NCBI GenBank assembly: GCA_966212235.1 | Contig: CBIHPP010000011.1 | Coordinates: forward strand, 248,001 to 312,000 | Length of the DNA: 64,000 bases | Source: Niastella sp966212235 | Lineage (GTDB): Bacteria > Bacteroidota > Bacteroidia > Chitinophagales > Chitinophagaceae | Reading direction: 5' to 3' | Shown here: positions 44,903 through 52,688 of the stretch, one piece after another | Numbering within the stretch: position 1 is the first letter of the stretch | Layout: each line of letters begins with the position of its first letter | Notes under the pieces: generated by a model | Told to the model about the DNA's origin: nothing | Seen by the model: the letters and a program-made list of their open reading frames with translations, nothing else | Database searches by the model: none | Made by a program: the position numbers and the translations under genes

Positions 44903-46502
44903 CAGAAAGGGACAAGTAGTCGATAAGATAACTTGTCCCTTTTTTCTTTTCCGGTGGAGTGCCTGAGCTTGAGGCAATTAGCTTGAAAATGAAATTCACC
45001 TTTTCGGTTCGAAATGACTGCGTTTTGCGGTCATAGTAAACTCCTTCGGGAAATATCAGTTTTTGCAGATCTTCTTTGAGTTGTATATCGCCGGAAGTCC
45101 ATATGGTATTGAGTTTGCGGCTGAGGCTGATCGCATTTTCCAGGTAAACCGGCAGGTTCGAAATGTTCATCGCTCCTGAGCAGGCTTCCAGCCCTTTTTC
45201 GATGGTCTCCTTTTCTTCTGTATACTTCTGGTTAAAGCTATCAAACACTTCTTGGGTGATCGTTTCCAGTACATGGTATTTTTCCATGATGGTAGACAGC
45301 TTCTTTTTGACTTCAGTAAGCTGGCCTTTTAAGAGGACTTCCTGTTCGGCATTGTCCTTATTAAGCTCGTAAAATAAATGTTCCAGTTCATATTGTAAAG
45401 AACTGACCAATTCTTCTTTGATGATATACTGGCTTAAAAACTCCTGGAAGAGCTGGTGTAGCTCTTTGTTATTGCGATTGCATTTACAGCCATTGGTGCG
45501 GCATTTATAGTAGTAGAATACCAACTCCTTCTTTTCTTTTTTGGTGATCTTGGTTCTTATATAACCAGTAAAGGGGTGGCCACACTGGTCACACTTAACA
45601 AACACCTTCAGTGGTAAATAGTCATTTTCGGTTTTATGCGGTACGCCATAATTGGGATTTGCCTGGTGAATACCGTTCGCTTTTAAAAATATATCCTGGC
45701 TGATCAGCTTTTCATGGGTGCTTTCAACAACTTTCCCATCCAACAGACCGTGGTTGATGATGCCACAATAGAAAGGTCTTTTAAATATCTTGGTTAGCTG
45801 CTGCTTGTACATGGGTACGCCCATTGCTCTTAACCGGTCAATGATCTCTTCATTTTTCATGCCTTCAGATTTCCAGATAAAAGCTTTGCGCAGTTTCTTA
45901 CCTACTTCATTGACCACTATTTTCCGCTCTCCGTTTATTTTAATGATGTCATACCCCTGCGGTACCCTGGTTGCCCAAATCCCTTGCTGAAACTTGTGCT
46001 TCATCCCCGCCACTGCCTTTTCCTTTCGGAGCTGGTTATCATATTCACTAAACAACAACTGGATATTTTGATGCAACACGCCACTGGAGTTGGTTGTATC
46101 AGAAGGTTGGGTAACGGCATACACGATTACCCCATATTTCTCCCGTAGGTCCTGGGCTAGTTTAATAGCCGCTCCTCCGGTACGACTGAAACGGTCAACC
46201 GAATACACCAAAACGCGGCTGACCTTGCCTTTATATTTTTTGATAAAATCCAGCATCCGCTGGAATTCCTTTCTTCCATCGGATTTAGCAGATTCATACG
46301 TGCCACCAAAGCTTTCGAGTATCTTCCAGCTATTGCGGTCGGCACATTCCTGTATGGCCTTTTGCTGGGTTTGCAGCGACATGTTTTTTTCCGCCTGCTC
46401 TTTACTGGAAACACGGGTATAGGCAACAACCATTTCACTGGTAACCATTTTGGTGACCTTGCGGGCACGACGACCGAAGCCGGAAAATTTATCTATATTC
46501 AT
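44868..46502 (-). CDS. Large serine recombinase ending inside tRNA-Ser
   Basis: A 544-residue large serine recombinase. The resolvase domain starts VVAYTRVSSKEQ with catalytic Ser32, then YSVDRFSRTGGAA. The recombinase domain is at about 190-290 (VPQGYDIIKINGER, KRPFYCGIINHG). A zinc ribbon follows (CDQCGHPFTGY ... CRTNGCKC), then a coiled coil at about 395-450. The last 12 codons (AEREGFEPPDL plus TAA) are the antisense of the tRNA-Ser 3' end, the likely attachment site. Start may be the Met at residue 19 or 24. It is the integrase of the element stretching to the right. Confidence 0.95.
   Translation of the reverse strand: MNIDKFSGFGRRARKVTKMVTSEMVVAYTRVSSKEQAEKNMSLQTQQKAIQECADRNSWKILESFGGTYESAKSDGRKEFQRMLDFIKKYKGKVSRVLVYSVDRFSRTGGAAIKLAQDLREKYGVIVYAVTQPSDTTNSSGVLHQNIQLLFSEYDNQLRKEKAVAGMKHKFQQGIWATRVPQGYDIIKINGERKIVVNEVGKKLRKAFIWKSEGMKNEEIIDRLRAMGVPMYKQQLTKIFKRPFYCGIINHGLLDGKVVESTHEKLISQDIFLKANGIHQANPNYGVPHKTENDYLPLKVFVKCDQCGHPFTGYIRTKITKKEKKELVFYYYKCRTNGCKCNRNNKELHQLFQEFLSQYIIKEELVSSLQYELEHLFYELNKDNAEQEVLLKGQLTEVKKKLSTIMEKYHVLETITQEVFDSFNQKYTEEKETIEKGLEACSGAMNISNLPVYLENAISLSRKLNTIWTSGDIQLKEDLQKLIFPEGVYYDRKTQSFRTEKVNFIFKLIASSSGTPPEKKKGTSYLIDYLSLSAEREGFEPPDL
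44906..44945 (+). terminator. Terminator of tRNA-Ser
   Basis: AGGGACAAGT (44908-44917) pairs perfectly with ACTTGTCCCT (44931-44940) around a 13-base loop and is followed by TTTTT (44941-44945). It lies 5 bp beyond the tRNA. On the other strand it is part of the recombinase coding sequence, so it was brought in with the element or selected to serve both. Confidence 0.85.
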
Positions 46503-46544
46503 ATGGAAGGGGTTTATTAGGGTAAATGTATCACGAGAATAATA

Positions 46545-46790
46545 TCAGGCAGCTTGCTTCCTGCTATCCTCTAAATTTACTATTTGTTGATTATCATTAC
46601 AAGGCGGTGAATTTTTTCGCAAAAGCTCATACAATAATTTAGCAAATAAATGAATAGCATAGACCGTTTCGTGTGCCTGTTCATCACTTAAGGTCAGTCC
46701 TGAGAGCTCACATAGTTTCTCTTTGGTTAAAGGTTTGTGCTCAGGATTAATTAATCGTACAACTCCGGATTCAGTTCGTTTTTTTTCCAT
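46545..46790 (-). CDS. Small protein of the integrated element
   Basis: 81 residues, helical, charged at both ends: MEKKRTESGVVRLINPEHK, then LTKEKLCELSGLTLSDEQAHETVYAIHLFAKLL. The position right upstream of the recombinase and the size suggest an accessory such as a directionality factor, but no helix-turn-helix is clear. No family is recognised. It ends 43 bp before the recombinase start. Confidence 0.6.
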   Translation of the reverse strand: MEKKRTESGVVRLINPEHKPLTKEKLCELSGLTLSDEQAHETVYAIHLFAKLLYELLRKNSPPCNDNQQIVNLEDSRKQAA

Positions 46791-46847
46791 AGAAATTGGC
46801 TTGTTATTGCTGTATTAGATTTATAAGAACATATTTATTAAAAAAAA

Positions 46848-47555
46848 TCAAGCGCCCAATTGCTTCAGTTTTTCGTTGACTGCTGCTTCAATCAGCGCTT
46901 TAACACTTTTTATGATTTCAGGTTTATTTTTATAATGCGTTTTTAGTGTTGCCTCCAATTCTTTTTTATAGGAACCATCCAGCCAATCAATCAGGGTGGG
47001 AAAAGTATAGGTCAGGTAAGGCTCCGGAATTAGCTTACGGTAATGTTCATAAGCAGTCAATTCCTCTTTTAGCTTAACAGTTAAATGCTTTTCCCAACCG
47101 GTAAATAATAATTGAGCAGCTTTATACAGCCGGGCAACGGTTGCATGCGACTGTTGAAAGTCCAGGACAGTGGTCAATTCATCATTGGTTTTGAGAATGG
47201 CCAAACGCAATTTGGGTTTCAGGTAATTTTCCAACGTTTCCAATATAGCAGTAGAATAGATCTCGTATTTATGTTTCAGTCCTTTCAACTCGTAATCGTT
47301 TAGCGTTTGACTGGCTTCGTACTGGATGACTTTACGTAAAGCCTTTTCTTCAAATGCCAATAGCCCCGGAGTTACTTCCTCCAGATTCAAATAATATAAC
47401 CCATACTTGCTTTTAAGTTGCATGTTCTTCCGGTTATAGGTAACCTGGATGTACAGGGGAAAATATACTTCACCTTTATCTCCTGCGGCAGGCTCCAACA
47501 ATCGGTTCAGGAAGAATTTTATGGTAATCTTTTTTTGTTTTTGAACAGGTTCCAT
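46848..47555 (-). CDS. Arm-domain-like protein without a recombinase domain
   Basis: 235 residues. The first 60 residues (KITIKFFLNRLLEPA, GEVYFPLYIQVTYNRKNMQLKSKYGLYY) match the pattern of the N-terminal Arm DNA-binding domain of Bacteroidota tyrosine recombinases: a three-stranded sheet that reads 'I-x-F-x-L ... PLY-xIT-xNRKRxxxST'. The rest is helical with no catalytic R-H-R-Y residues and is too short to be a tyrosine recombinase. It may bind arm-type sites as an accessory factor. It is encoded within the element, upstream of the 81-residue gene by 57 bp. Confidence 0.6.
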   Translation of the reverse strand: MEPVQKQKKITIKFFLNRLLEPAAGDKGEVYFPLYIQVTYNRKNMQLKSKYGLYYLNLEEVTPGLLAFEEKALRKVIQYEASQTLNDYELKGLKHKYEIYSTAILETLENYLKPKLRLAILKTNDELTTVLDFQQSHATVARLYKAAQLLFTGWEKHLTVKLKEELTAYEHYRKLIPEPYLTYTFPTLIDWLDGSYKKELEATLKTHYKNKPEIIKSVKALIEAAVNEKLKQLGA

Positions 47556-47806
47556 AATCCGAATATAAATGTTTTTTTAAACAACAAAATATAATAACTT
47601 CATAAAAGAGATATTTTTTTGATTGCTATGCGAAGGGTCGGGCTTTGAGCATCTGGATAAAATTGAAATAGATTAGATGCGATACAAGATGAATTATACA
47701 CCCCATAGATTTTAACAAGAGCCCATTTAGAATTGGATTAGATTACCGTTAGAATAGCGTCAAACAATATCATTGAATAGCCATTTTAGATACCTAATCT
47801 TATCAA

Positions 47807-48304
47807 ATGAATAAAGTAATTCCTATCCAAACCAGTGAATTGGGTCAATCACACGAACCCGAACTTCAAAAATTACAGGAAGTCATTCGCAAATTAGAGC
47901 AAAAGAACAATTTGCAGCATGGTTTACTTAAAGAAGTGGTTGCAGAGAACCAACACTTGCGTAAACTGGTGGCCGAATTGGAAGAACAGCTTACTGGGCA
48001 ACTAAACAGTGATGGGTATAATGATACTTCCAGTTGGATCAGTAAGATCGTTTTCACCCTGCAACAGGAAAATCGTCCGCTCCGATCCACAACATTAATT
48101 GAAATGCTGGCAAAACGGGAATCCACATTGGCCAATCATCACAATAAGGTTCAGTATTTTTCAGCCTTTTTAAGCAATGCTGTTAGTTACAACCGAATCA
48201 TAAAGCAGAAAGTAATGGGAGTACGGGGTTATTATTACCTGCTGCCGGAATGGGTGGATGACCAGGGAAATGCACAGCCGGAGTACCGGAAAATGATGAT
48301 CTGA
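47807..48304 (+). CDS. Coiled-coil protein with winged-helix-like C-terminus
   Basis: 165 residues. Residues 17-65 form a clear coiled coil (LQKLQEVIRKLEQKNNLQHGLLKEVVAENQHLRKLVAELEEQL). Residues 75-150 look like a HARE/winged-helix module: SWISKIVFTLQQENRPLRSTTLIEML, then VQYFSAFLSNAVSYNRI and the wing GVRGYYYLLPEW. Such modules bind DNA or join DNA-binding complexes. It is the only plus-strand gene in the middle of the element. The 251 bp upstream (47556-47806) hold no gene and are its likely control region. Confidence 0.6.
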   Translation: MNKVIPIQTSELGQSHEPELQKLQEVIRKLEQKNNLQHGLLKEVVAENQHLRKLVAELEEQLTGQLNSDGYNDTSSWISKIVFTLQQENRPLRSTTLIEMLAKRESTLANHHNKVQYFSAFLSNAVSYNRIIKQKVMGVRGYYYLLPEWVDDQGNAQPEYRKMMI

Positions 48305-48455
48305 ATGATCAACCACAACAGGATCAGATTATGTACAGGTTAAAAACAATTACTGACAATTAAAGACAATTAAGTTCTGGCACTGTACATATCTGGATTA
48401 AGTGCCGGTTGCGTAATGAAATTATTTTGATATTGATGCTGCTTTAATATGATTA

Positions 48456-48492
48456 CCATGTGATTGGCATGCGAAACCATGCGATTGGAATG
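48456..48492. repeat. Two direct repeats with 21-bp period
   Basis: CCATGTGATTGGCATG (48456-48471) and CCATGCGATTGGAATG (48477-48492) differ at two of 16 positions and are 21 bp apart, two helical turns. They lie in the 211-bp gap between convergent genes, just beyond the response regulator stop. Nearby, ACAATTA-type 10-bp repeats occur around 48339-48370. They could be binding sites of an element-encoded protein. Confidence 0.5.
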
Positions 48493-48515
48493 AGTTGCGT
48501 TGCCCTAAGACAGAT

Positions 48516-48908
48516 TTACCCTGCTTTAATGATAGCCTGACTGCCCAATAGTGCCAGGGCCGCTTGTAGTTCCTGGTATGGGCCGCTTTTTGATATGATT
48601 GCGTCTGCCCCTTCAGGTTGTTGCGCATTAGGATCTCTGAAATCCATCGAATAAGCAATAATTTTAATGCCCGGCCATTTTTCCTTCACAACTTTTATAG
48701 TTTCATAACCATCCATTTCCGGCATACGCATATCTAAAATGCAGATGTCGGGGATAATACCTTTAATAAGCAGGTTTAGGAAGTCTTTACCATTGGAAGC
48801 TTGCGGTATTACCATGTATCCCCAAAGACTAACTAATTCCTGAAGGCACTTACGGATCAGGGCATGATCGTCTACAATAGCTACTTTTATTTGGTTGGGT
48901 TGGTGCAT
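48516..48908 (-). CDS. Single-domain response regulator
   Basis: 130 residues, a receiver domain with nothing attached. Acidic pocket Asp13-Asp14 (VAIVDDHALIRK), phospho-acceptor Asp59 (CILDMRMPEMDGYE), Ser87 in IIAYSM and Lys107 in IISKSG are all present. The sequence resembles the receivers of NarL/LuxR regulators, yet the DNA-binding domain is missing and the frame ends soon after the last receiver helix. No histidine kinase is nearby. It is the last gene of a minus-strand group with the 205-residue and HEPN genes. Confidence 0.9.
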   Translation of the reverse strand: MHQPNQIKVAIVDDHALIRKCLQELVSLWGYMVIPQASNGKDFLNLLIKGIIPDICILDMRMPEMDGYETIKVVKEKWPGIKIIAYSMDFRDPNAQQPEGADAIISKSGPYQELQAALALLGSQAIIKAG

Positions 48909-48981
48909 AAAGTTGAGTTTAAGATTGATGAATAGCTGTTAGAGCCAATACTTCAGTTTGCGCAAGTGAATAAAGCTTTTA

Positions 48982-49599
48982 TTAGAGGCGTATTTTCATC
49001 CTGTTTTTTAAATGTCCTCCTATATGGTTGATTTCCCTGACATCTATCAAATGGGCTGCTTCAATCAATTTTGAAAGATATAAGTAAAGAGATAGCATAT
49101 CTTTTTCTATCCCTGCGTCGGACAGGCTTGTTTCTACCAGGGCATGTTCCAAGATGTCGTTTAATTCATTTTTCCATTCAGCCAGTGGTAGGTATTTAAA
49201 AAATCTTTTAAAGGCTACATAAGGGTTGGCGTATTCTTTAAATGATAAAAACCGTGGAAAGAAGTCCCAGGGAGTTGAATGCACATGCCAGCCACAGAAC
49301 AGGTTGGGATTAAAGGAGCTTTCCTTACTAATGGATAGTGGGGATGTTTTGTTTTCCTTGTTTATTAAATATGCTGCATTAATGACAGACTCAATCATTT
49401 TAAATTCATAAAGTAAATCTCCCGGATTGTGTTTACGCCAGATAAAGTTGCCGGCAGCGGCTTTCAGCACATCATTTATGCATTTTCGGTGGGAAGGAAG
49501 AGCGGCTGAACAGAAAAATTCGGCAATTACCTGGTAAGGATCGGTAATCTCCTGTTTGTACCAAAGAGAGGTTGGTAGATATTCGTGCGTTGCGTTCAT
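48982..49599 (-). CDS. Uncharacterised protein beside the HEPN gene
   Basis: 205 residues, mostly helical, soluble, aromatic-rich, with no signal peptide. Distinctive stretches are YQVIAEFFCSAALPSHRKCI and LSLYLYLSKLIEAAHLID. It starts 13 bp after the end of the HEPN gene, so the two are surely cotranscribed. I recall the same neighbour in other Bacteroidota elements, always unnamed. It may act with the HEPN protein, but no motif supports a function. Confidence 0.65.
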   Translation of the reverse strand: MNATHEYLPTSLWYKQEITDPYQVIAEFFCSAALPSHRKCINDVLKAAAGNFIWRKHNPGDLLYEFKMIESVINAAYLINKENKTSPLSISKESSFNPNLFCGWHVHSTPWDFFPRFLSFKEYANPYVAFKRFFKYLPLAEWKNELNDILEHALVETSLSDAGIEKDMLSLYLYLSKLIEAAHLIDVREINHIGGHLKNRMKIRL

Positions 49600-49612
49600 A
49601 TAAGTTAAGGTT

Positions 49613-50521
49613 TTAGGCGGTGGTGGTGGTTGCAGTTAATGGGAACGTAGTAGTTTGGTTCTTTTGCAAGGCCGTAATTTTCTTGTCATACAGTTTTTCA
49701 GCAACAAGTAGCAATTGCTTCACCCTTTTCTTTAAAAGATTGGCTGTTTCTGTTGGTACGGAATAATCTTCTTTATACCGGGCATCGGAATAAGCTTTGT
49801 TAAGCAGGTTGAACAGGGCGGTTTCTTGATCCGTACTGCAAGGAAATATGGTGGAAGGAACAAATGAGAAATTCTCAATCAGGGCCAGCAAACGCGAAAG
49901 ATTATGTGTGGTTGACCGGTAGCTGGTAAATACCCGTAAAAGAGCCATGCAGGTGTGCTGGGTTGCCTGATGTAAGTCAAACATGGCTTTTTCATTCCAG
50001 CCATTGTCCAGGCAATAGCAGGCGGTTTTATAAAACTTTTCTGCCGTGCGGAAACATTTGCTCCAGGTGGTTTCTGACTTGGTTTTTGTTTCTTCATACG
50101 AAAGTGCTTCCGGCGGGTTGATTAAAGAGTTATTACCGGCATTATATACCAGCACTGCTTTTTGATAAAGTGTAGTGAGAAACCGGCTGTTTTTCGCTAT
50201 TAATTCATTTACTGAGTCCAGGGATTGTACAATGGCAGTAATTTCACAATCTTGGGAGGCTACGGCTAGATCAATTTTCTGTAGGATTTCATGGTCGGCT
50301 AGTTTGTTACCATCATTAGTAATGACCAGCAGGTCAAAAGTGGGTTTTACTGTTTCTTGGTAGTCGTTGCCTTCGGCAAAACAGCTCCAATCCTGGTAGG
50401 TGGAGGTGCGATACCCATAGCATAGAATTTTGTCGGGATGGATGGCGGCAGCAATTTTTTGGATAAGTTGGGCTAATAGCGTTACCCGGTTGGGTTGCAA
50501 GTTTTTAAATGTGGTGAGCAT
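49613..50521 (-). CDS. Nucleotidyltransferase-like/HEPN fusion protein
   Basis: 302 residues from the ATG at 50521; the frame is open to a TTG at 50635, which would add 38 residues of unlikely sequence. The N-terminal half resembles a minimal nucleotidyltransferase but is degenerate: the GS motif reads CYGYRTSTYQD and only FDLLVIT keeps an Asp. The C-terminal half (about 160-285) is a HEPN domain with the variant motif YRSTTHNLSRLL (Arg-x3-His instead of Arg-x4-6-His) and DARYKEDY. HEPN domains are often RNases in toxin-antitoxin and defence systems, and MNT partners are often antitoxins. A divergent XRE regulator lies upstream. Confidence 0.8.
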   Translation of the reverse strand: MLTTFKNLQPNRVTLLAQLIQKIAAAIHPDKILCYGYRTSTYQDWSCFAEGNDYQETVKPTFDLLVITNDGNKLADHEILQKIDLAVASQDCEITAIVQSLDSVNELIAKNSRFLTTLYQKAVLVYNAGNNSLINPPEALSYEETKTKSETTWSKCFRTAEKFYKTACYCLDNGWNEKAMFDLHQATQHTCMALLRVFTSYRSTTHNLSRLLALIENFSFVPSTIFPCSTDQETALFNLLNKAYSDARYKEDYSVPTETANLLKKRVKQLLLVAEKLYDKKITALQKNQTTTFPLTATTTTA

Positions 50522-50719
50522 GGGAATAAAGGTTTTGGTATTATAATAAAAACAAATGCCTTGTGGTAGGGTACGGCTTTCCGCATTAATCAACAGCAAA
50601 TTACCGGCTGTTGGTACGGTACCGAACCAATTCAACTGTTAGACTACCAGCTTTTTATTGTATTTTACAAGGGCTATAACGGTATAACACCAATACCATA
50701 AATTCCATATATTTGAACC

Positions 50720-51133
50720 ATGACAACTACGCATATGCCTGAAAAAGTACATCAAGGACGGGCCGTAAAACGCATACGGGAAATATTACAGGTTAAGCAG
50801 GAAACCCTGGCTAGCGAACTCGGCATTAGCCAGCAAAGTGTTTCGCTTTTAGAGACGAAACAAACTATTGACCCGGAAACCCTTGAGAAAATTGCTGAAG
50901 TGTTGAAAGTACCGATGGATGCAATTAAGAATTTTAATGAGGAAGCGGCTATAAATAATATCGCATGTAATTTTAATGATAACGCTTCAGTCAATTACAA
51001 GCCTGTTTTCAACTCAATGGAAAAATGGTTGGAATCTATTGAAGAAATAAAAAAATTAAATGCCGCGCTGCTAAAGGAAAAGGATGAAAAGATTGCGCTG
51101 CTGGAAAAGATGTTGAGTGAGAAAAAGAAGTAG
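50720..51133 (+). CDS. XRE-type helix-turn-helix regulator with coiled-coil tail
   Basis: 137 residues. Residues 12-75 form a Cro/C1-type helix-turn-helix: GRAVKRIREILQVKQETLASELGISQQSVSLLETKQTIDPETLEKIAEVLKVP. Residues 105-135 are a coiled coil (IEEIKKLNAALLKEKDEKIALLEKML), probably for dimerisation. It is divergent from the HEPN operon with 198 bp between the preferred starts and is the obvious candidate to control it. A Met at residue 6 is an alternative start. Confidence 0.92.
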   Translation: MTTTHMPEKVHQGRAVKRIREILQVKQETLASELGISQQSVSLLETKQTIDPETLEKIAEVLKVPMDAIKNFNEEAAINNIACNFNDNASVNYKPVFNSMEKWLESIEEIKKLNAALLKEKDEKIALLEKMLSEKKK

Positions 51134-51168
51134 TAATTAGAAAACGATTAATCTGAATTTATAGGAGA

Positions 51169-51192
51169 GCCGCCTTGTTAGGTGGCTTTTTT
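51169..51192 (+). terminator. Terminator of the XRE gene
   Basis: GCCGCCT (51169-51175), loop TGTT, AGGTGGC (51180-51186), then six T (51187-51192). One G-U pair in a 7-bp stem. It lies 36 bp after the stop codon. Confidence 0.85.
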
Positions 51193-51511
51193 GATGGCAA
51201 TTGTACCCAGATGTCAGCTCCGATTTTTTTGAAAAATTCTGTTAGTAAGTAGTTAGAGAGTGATAATATAAAAAAATTAAATGACGAGTACTTCAGAGTT
51301 GCGCTGAATAAAAGAGAATAAGTATGTTTTGATCGACAATTGCTCGACTAAAAATAGTGACTCTTAATTTTTAATTAGTTATACGGTTCCGCCGATTCTG
51401 CTTGGAACCTCATATTAAGACTGCCAGCAATGAGTATCCCATCGGCCAAGTACATGTTGTTAATGTGCAGGGTAGGATGGGAGATGTTGATGGAAGAATA
51501 CAGGTTCCTTG
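51193..51511. other. Non-coding stretch before the EamA remnant
   Basis: This 319-bp stretch is AT-rich and has no frame that resembles a protein on either strand. It follows a strong terminator and precedes transporter debris, as expected near the edge of a mobile element. Confidence 0.4.
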
Positions 51512-51659
51512 GAGCTGGAACTTATGTCCATTATTTGGATTTCTGTTTGCCTATTTTCTAACGAATGAACCCATAACGATTTATACTATTGCTGGGACAG
51601 TTCTAGTGATCGGTGGACTTTACTTAGGCAACAAGAAAAGTACAACTACGAAGGAATAA
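51512..51659 (+). pseudogene. C-terminal fragment of an EamA/DMT transporter
   Basis: The last 48 codons read NLCPLFGFLFAYFLTNEPIT, then IYTIAGTVLVIGGLYLGNK and a polar tail. This is the final hairpin (helices 9-10) of EamA-family drug/metabolite exporters, with the family LxEPLTxxxxxGxxLIxxGxxL pattern. Full members have about 300 residues and ten helices; the 110 bp in front of this fragment in the same frame does not look like the preceding helices. It is most likely the stump of a gene cut by insertion or deletion. Confidence 0.7.
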
Positions 51660-51886
51660 GATTTATGAAAAAAAAGCCAGCGAATACTGAAGAGAATAGC
51701 TAATCCTTCACAAACCCTCTCCGGGCGGCAAACATACGGTTTGAATTCTCCAGCCCCAATTCCTATAATTAATGGTATAATTTAAATTTTATATAAAAAT
51801 AGCTTTTGAGTTTAGAAATCCTGTATCTTAGCATTCAACTTTGTTGAATAGTGGTGAACAAAGGAGTAAAATTAAATTGATTCATA
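51660..51886. other. Intergenic, candidate right edge of the element
   Basis: No gene is visible. The stretch at 51705-51760 contains ACCCTCTCCG and, 18 bp on, GGTTTGAATTCTCC, faintly like the tRNA-Ser 3' end but with too many differences to call an attachment site. Confidence 0.25.
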
Positions 51887-52453
51887 ATGGATGAATTGCA
51901 GTTAGAAGAAAGGCTGAATAAATTAAATATTGGAGATCGGATCAAAGCGTTGCGGATAGCTCAAAAGAGGACCATGCAGGAAATTGCGGAAGCCAGTGAC
52001 TTATCAAAAAGCATGATCTCTAAAATTGAGAACAATAAGACGGTGCCTTCTGTAGCCGCATTGGTAAAAATAGCCCAGGCGCTGGGTACTAATATATCGA
52101 GTTTATTGGAACAGGAGGGCTTTTTGAATGCGATACTCACTACCAGGCAAAAAGCGAGGGAAAACCTGACCCCAACCGACAAAGGTTACTTAATCTATCC
52201 CTATGCTTCGGGCTATCATGAAAAAAAAATGCAGCCCTTTTTGTTTGTAGCAAGAAAAGGTGAGGTAGTGCCCCATGAATTATCACACGAAGGAGAAGAG
52301 TTTATTTTTGTTATTAAGGGGCAAATGAAGATGCAGGTAGGTGAAACGGAGCACTTACTAAATTCGGGTGACAGCCTGTATTTCAATTCTGTGCAAAAAC
52401 ATGGCATTATGCCGGTTTCTGATGAGGTGATGTACCTGGATATATTCGTTTAA
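51887..52453 (+). CDS. XRE-cupin transcriptional regulator of PUL 2
   Basis: 188 residues. Residues 15-75 form an XRE helix-turn-helix (GDRIKALRIAQKRTMQEIAEASDLSKSMISKIENNKTVPSVAALVKIA). Residues 110-188 form a cupin: VPHELSHEGEEFIFVIKGQMKMQVGETEHLLNSGDSLYFNSVQKHG, with the metal-type HxxxEEFxxV and final His motif. This two-domain design senses a small ligand in the cupin. It lies 235 bp upstream of the SusC gene on the same strand and is the likely regulator, since no sigma/FecR pair or hybrid sensor accompanies this locus. Confidence 0.93.
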   Translation: MDELQLEERLNKLNIGDRIKALRIAQKRTMQEIAEASDLSKSMISKIENNKTVPSVAALVKIAQALGTNISSLLEQEGFLNAILTTRQKARENLTPTDKGYLIYPYASGYHEKKMQPFLFVARKGEVVPHELSHEGEEFIFVIKGQMKMQVGETEHLLNSGDSLYFNSVQKHGIMPVSDEVMYLDIFV

Positions 52454-52688
52454 TCACATCAACACTTTTATGCTGAATTTTTAAACCAGATTTCGGGTAA
52501 CGGATATTCCATGCCTGTAGGTTTTTTAATACTTCAATTATTTTTTATTCATCTCCACAATTATTGCGTATGATCTGATAACTTTTCTTCATCCATTAAT
52601 ATAACGATTGCTTTTCAAAAAGGGCTTTATAGTTCTAATGGGAATGTATTGCCATTGCCCGACCTGACTCACTTTTTAAAACTGCCAT

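Noticed and set aside
46848..47555. RteC-type regulator
   Set aside because: Element context suggested it, but the N-terminal Arm-like pattern and the sequence do not match the RteC domain as I know it.
51319..51336. Repeat shared with about 13165-13181 (TAAGTATGTTTTGATCG)
   Set aside because: A single 17-bp AT-rich match between two intergenic regions is near what chance allows in 64 kb on both strands, and no shared context was found.
51705..51760. Far attachment site of the tRNA-Ser element
   Set aside because: ACCCTCTCCG and GGTTTGAATTCTCC resemble parts of the tRNA 3' end, but the matches are short, interrupted and spaced differently from the tRNA, so they could be chance.
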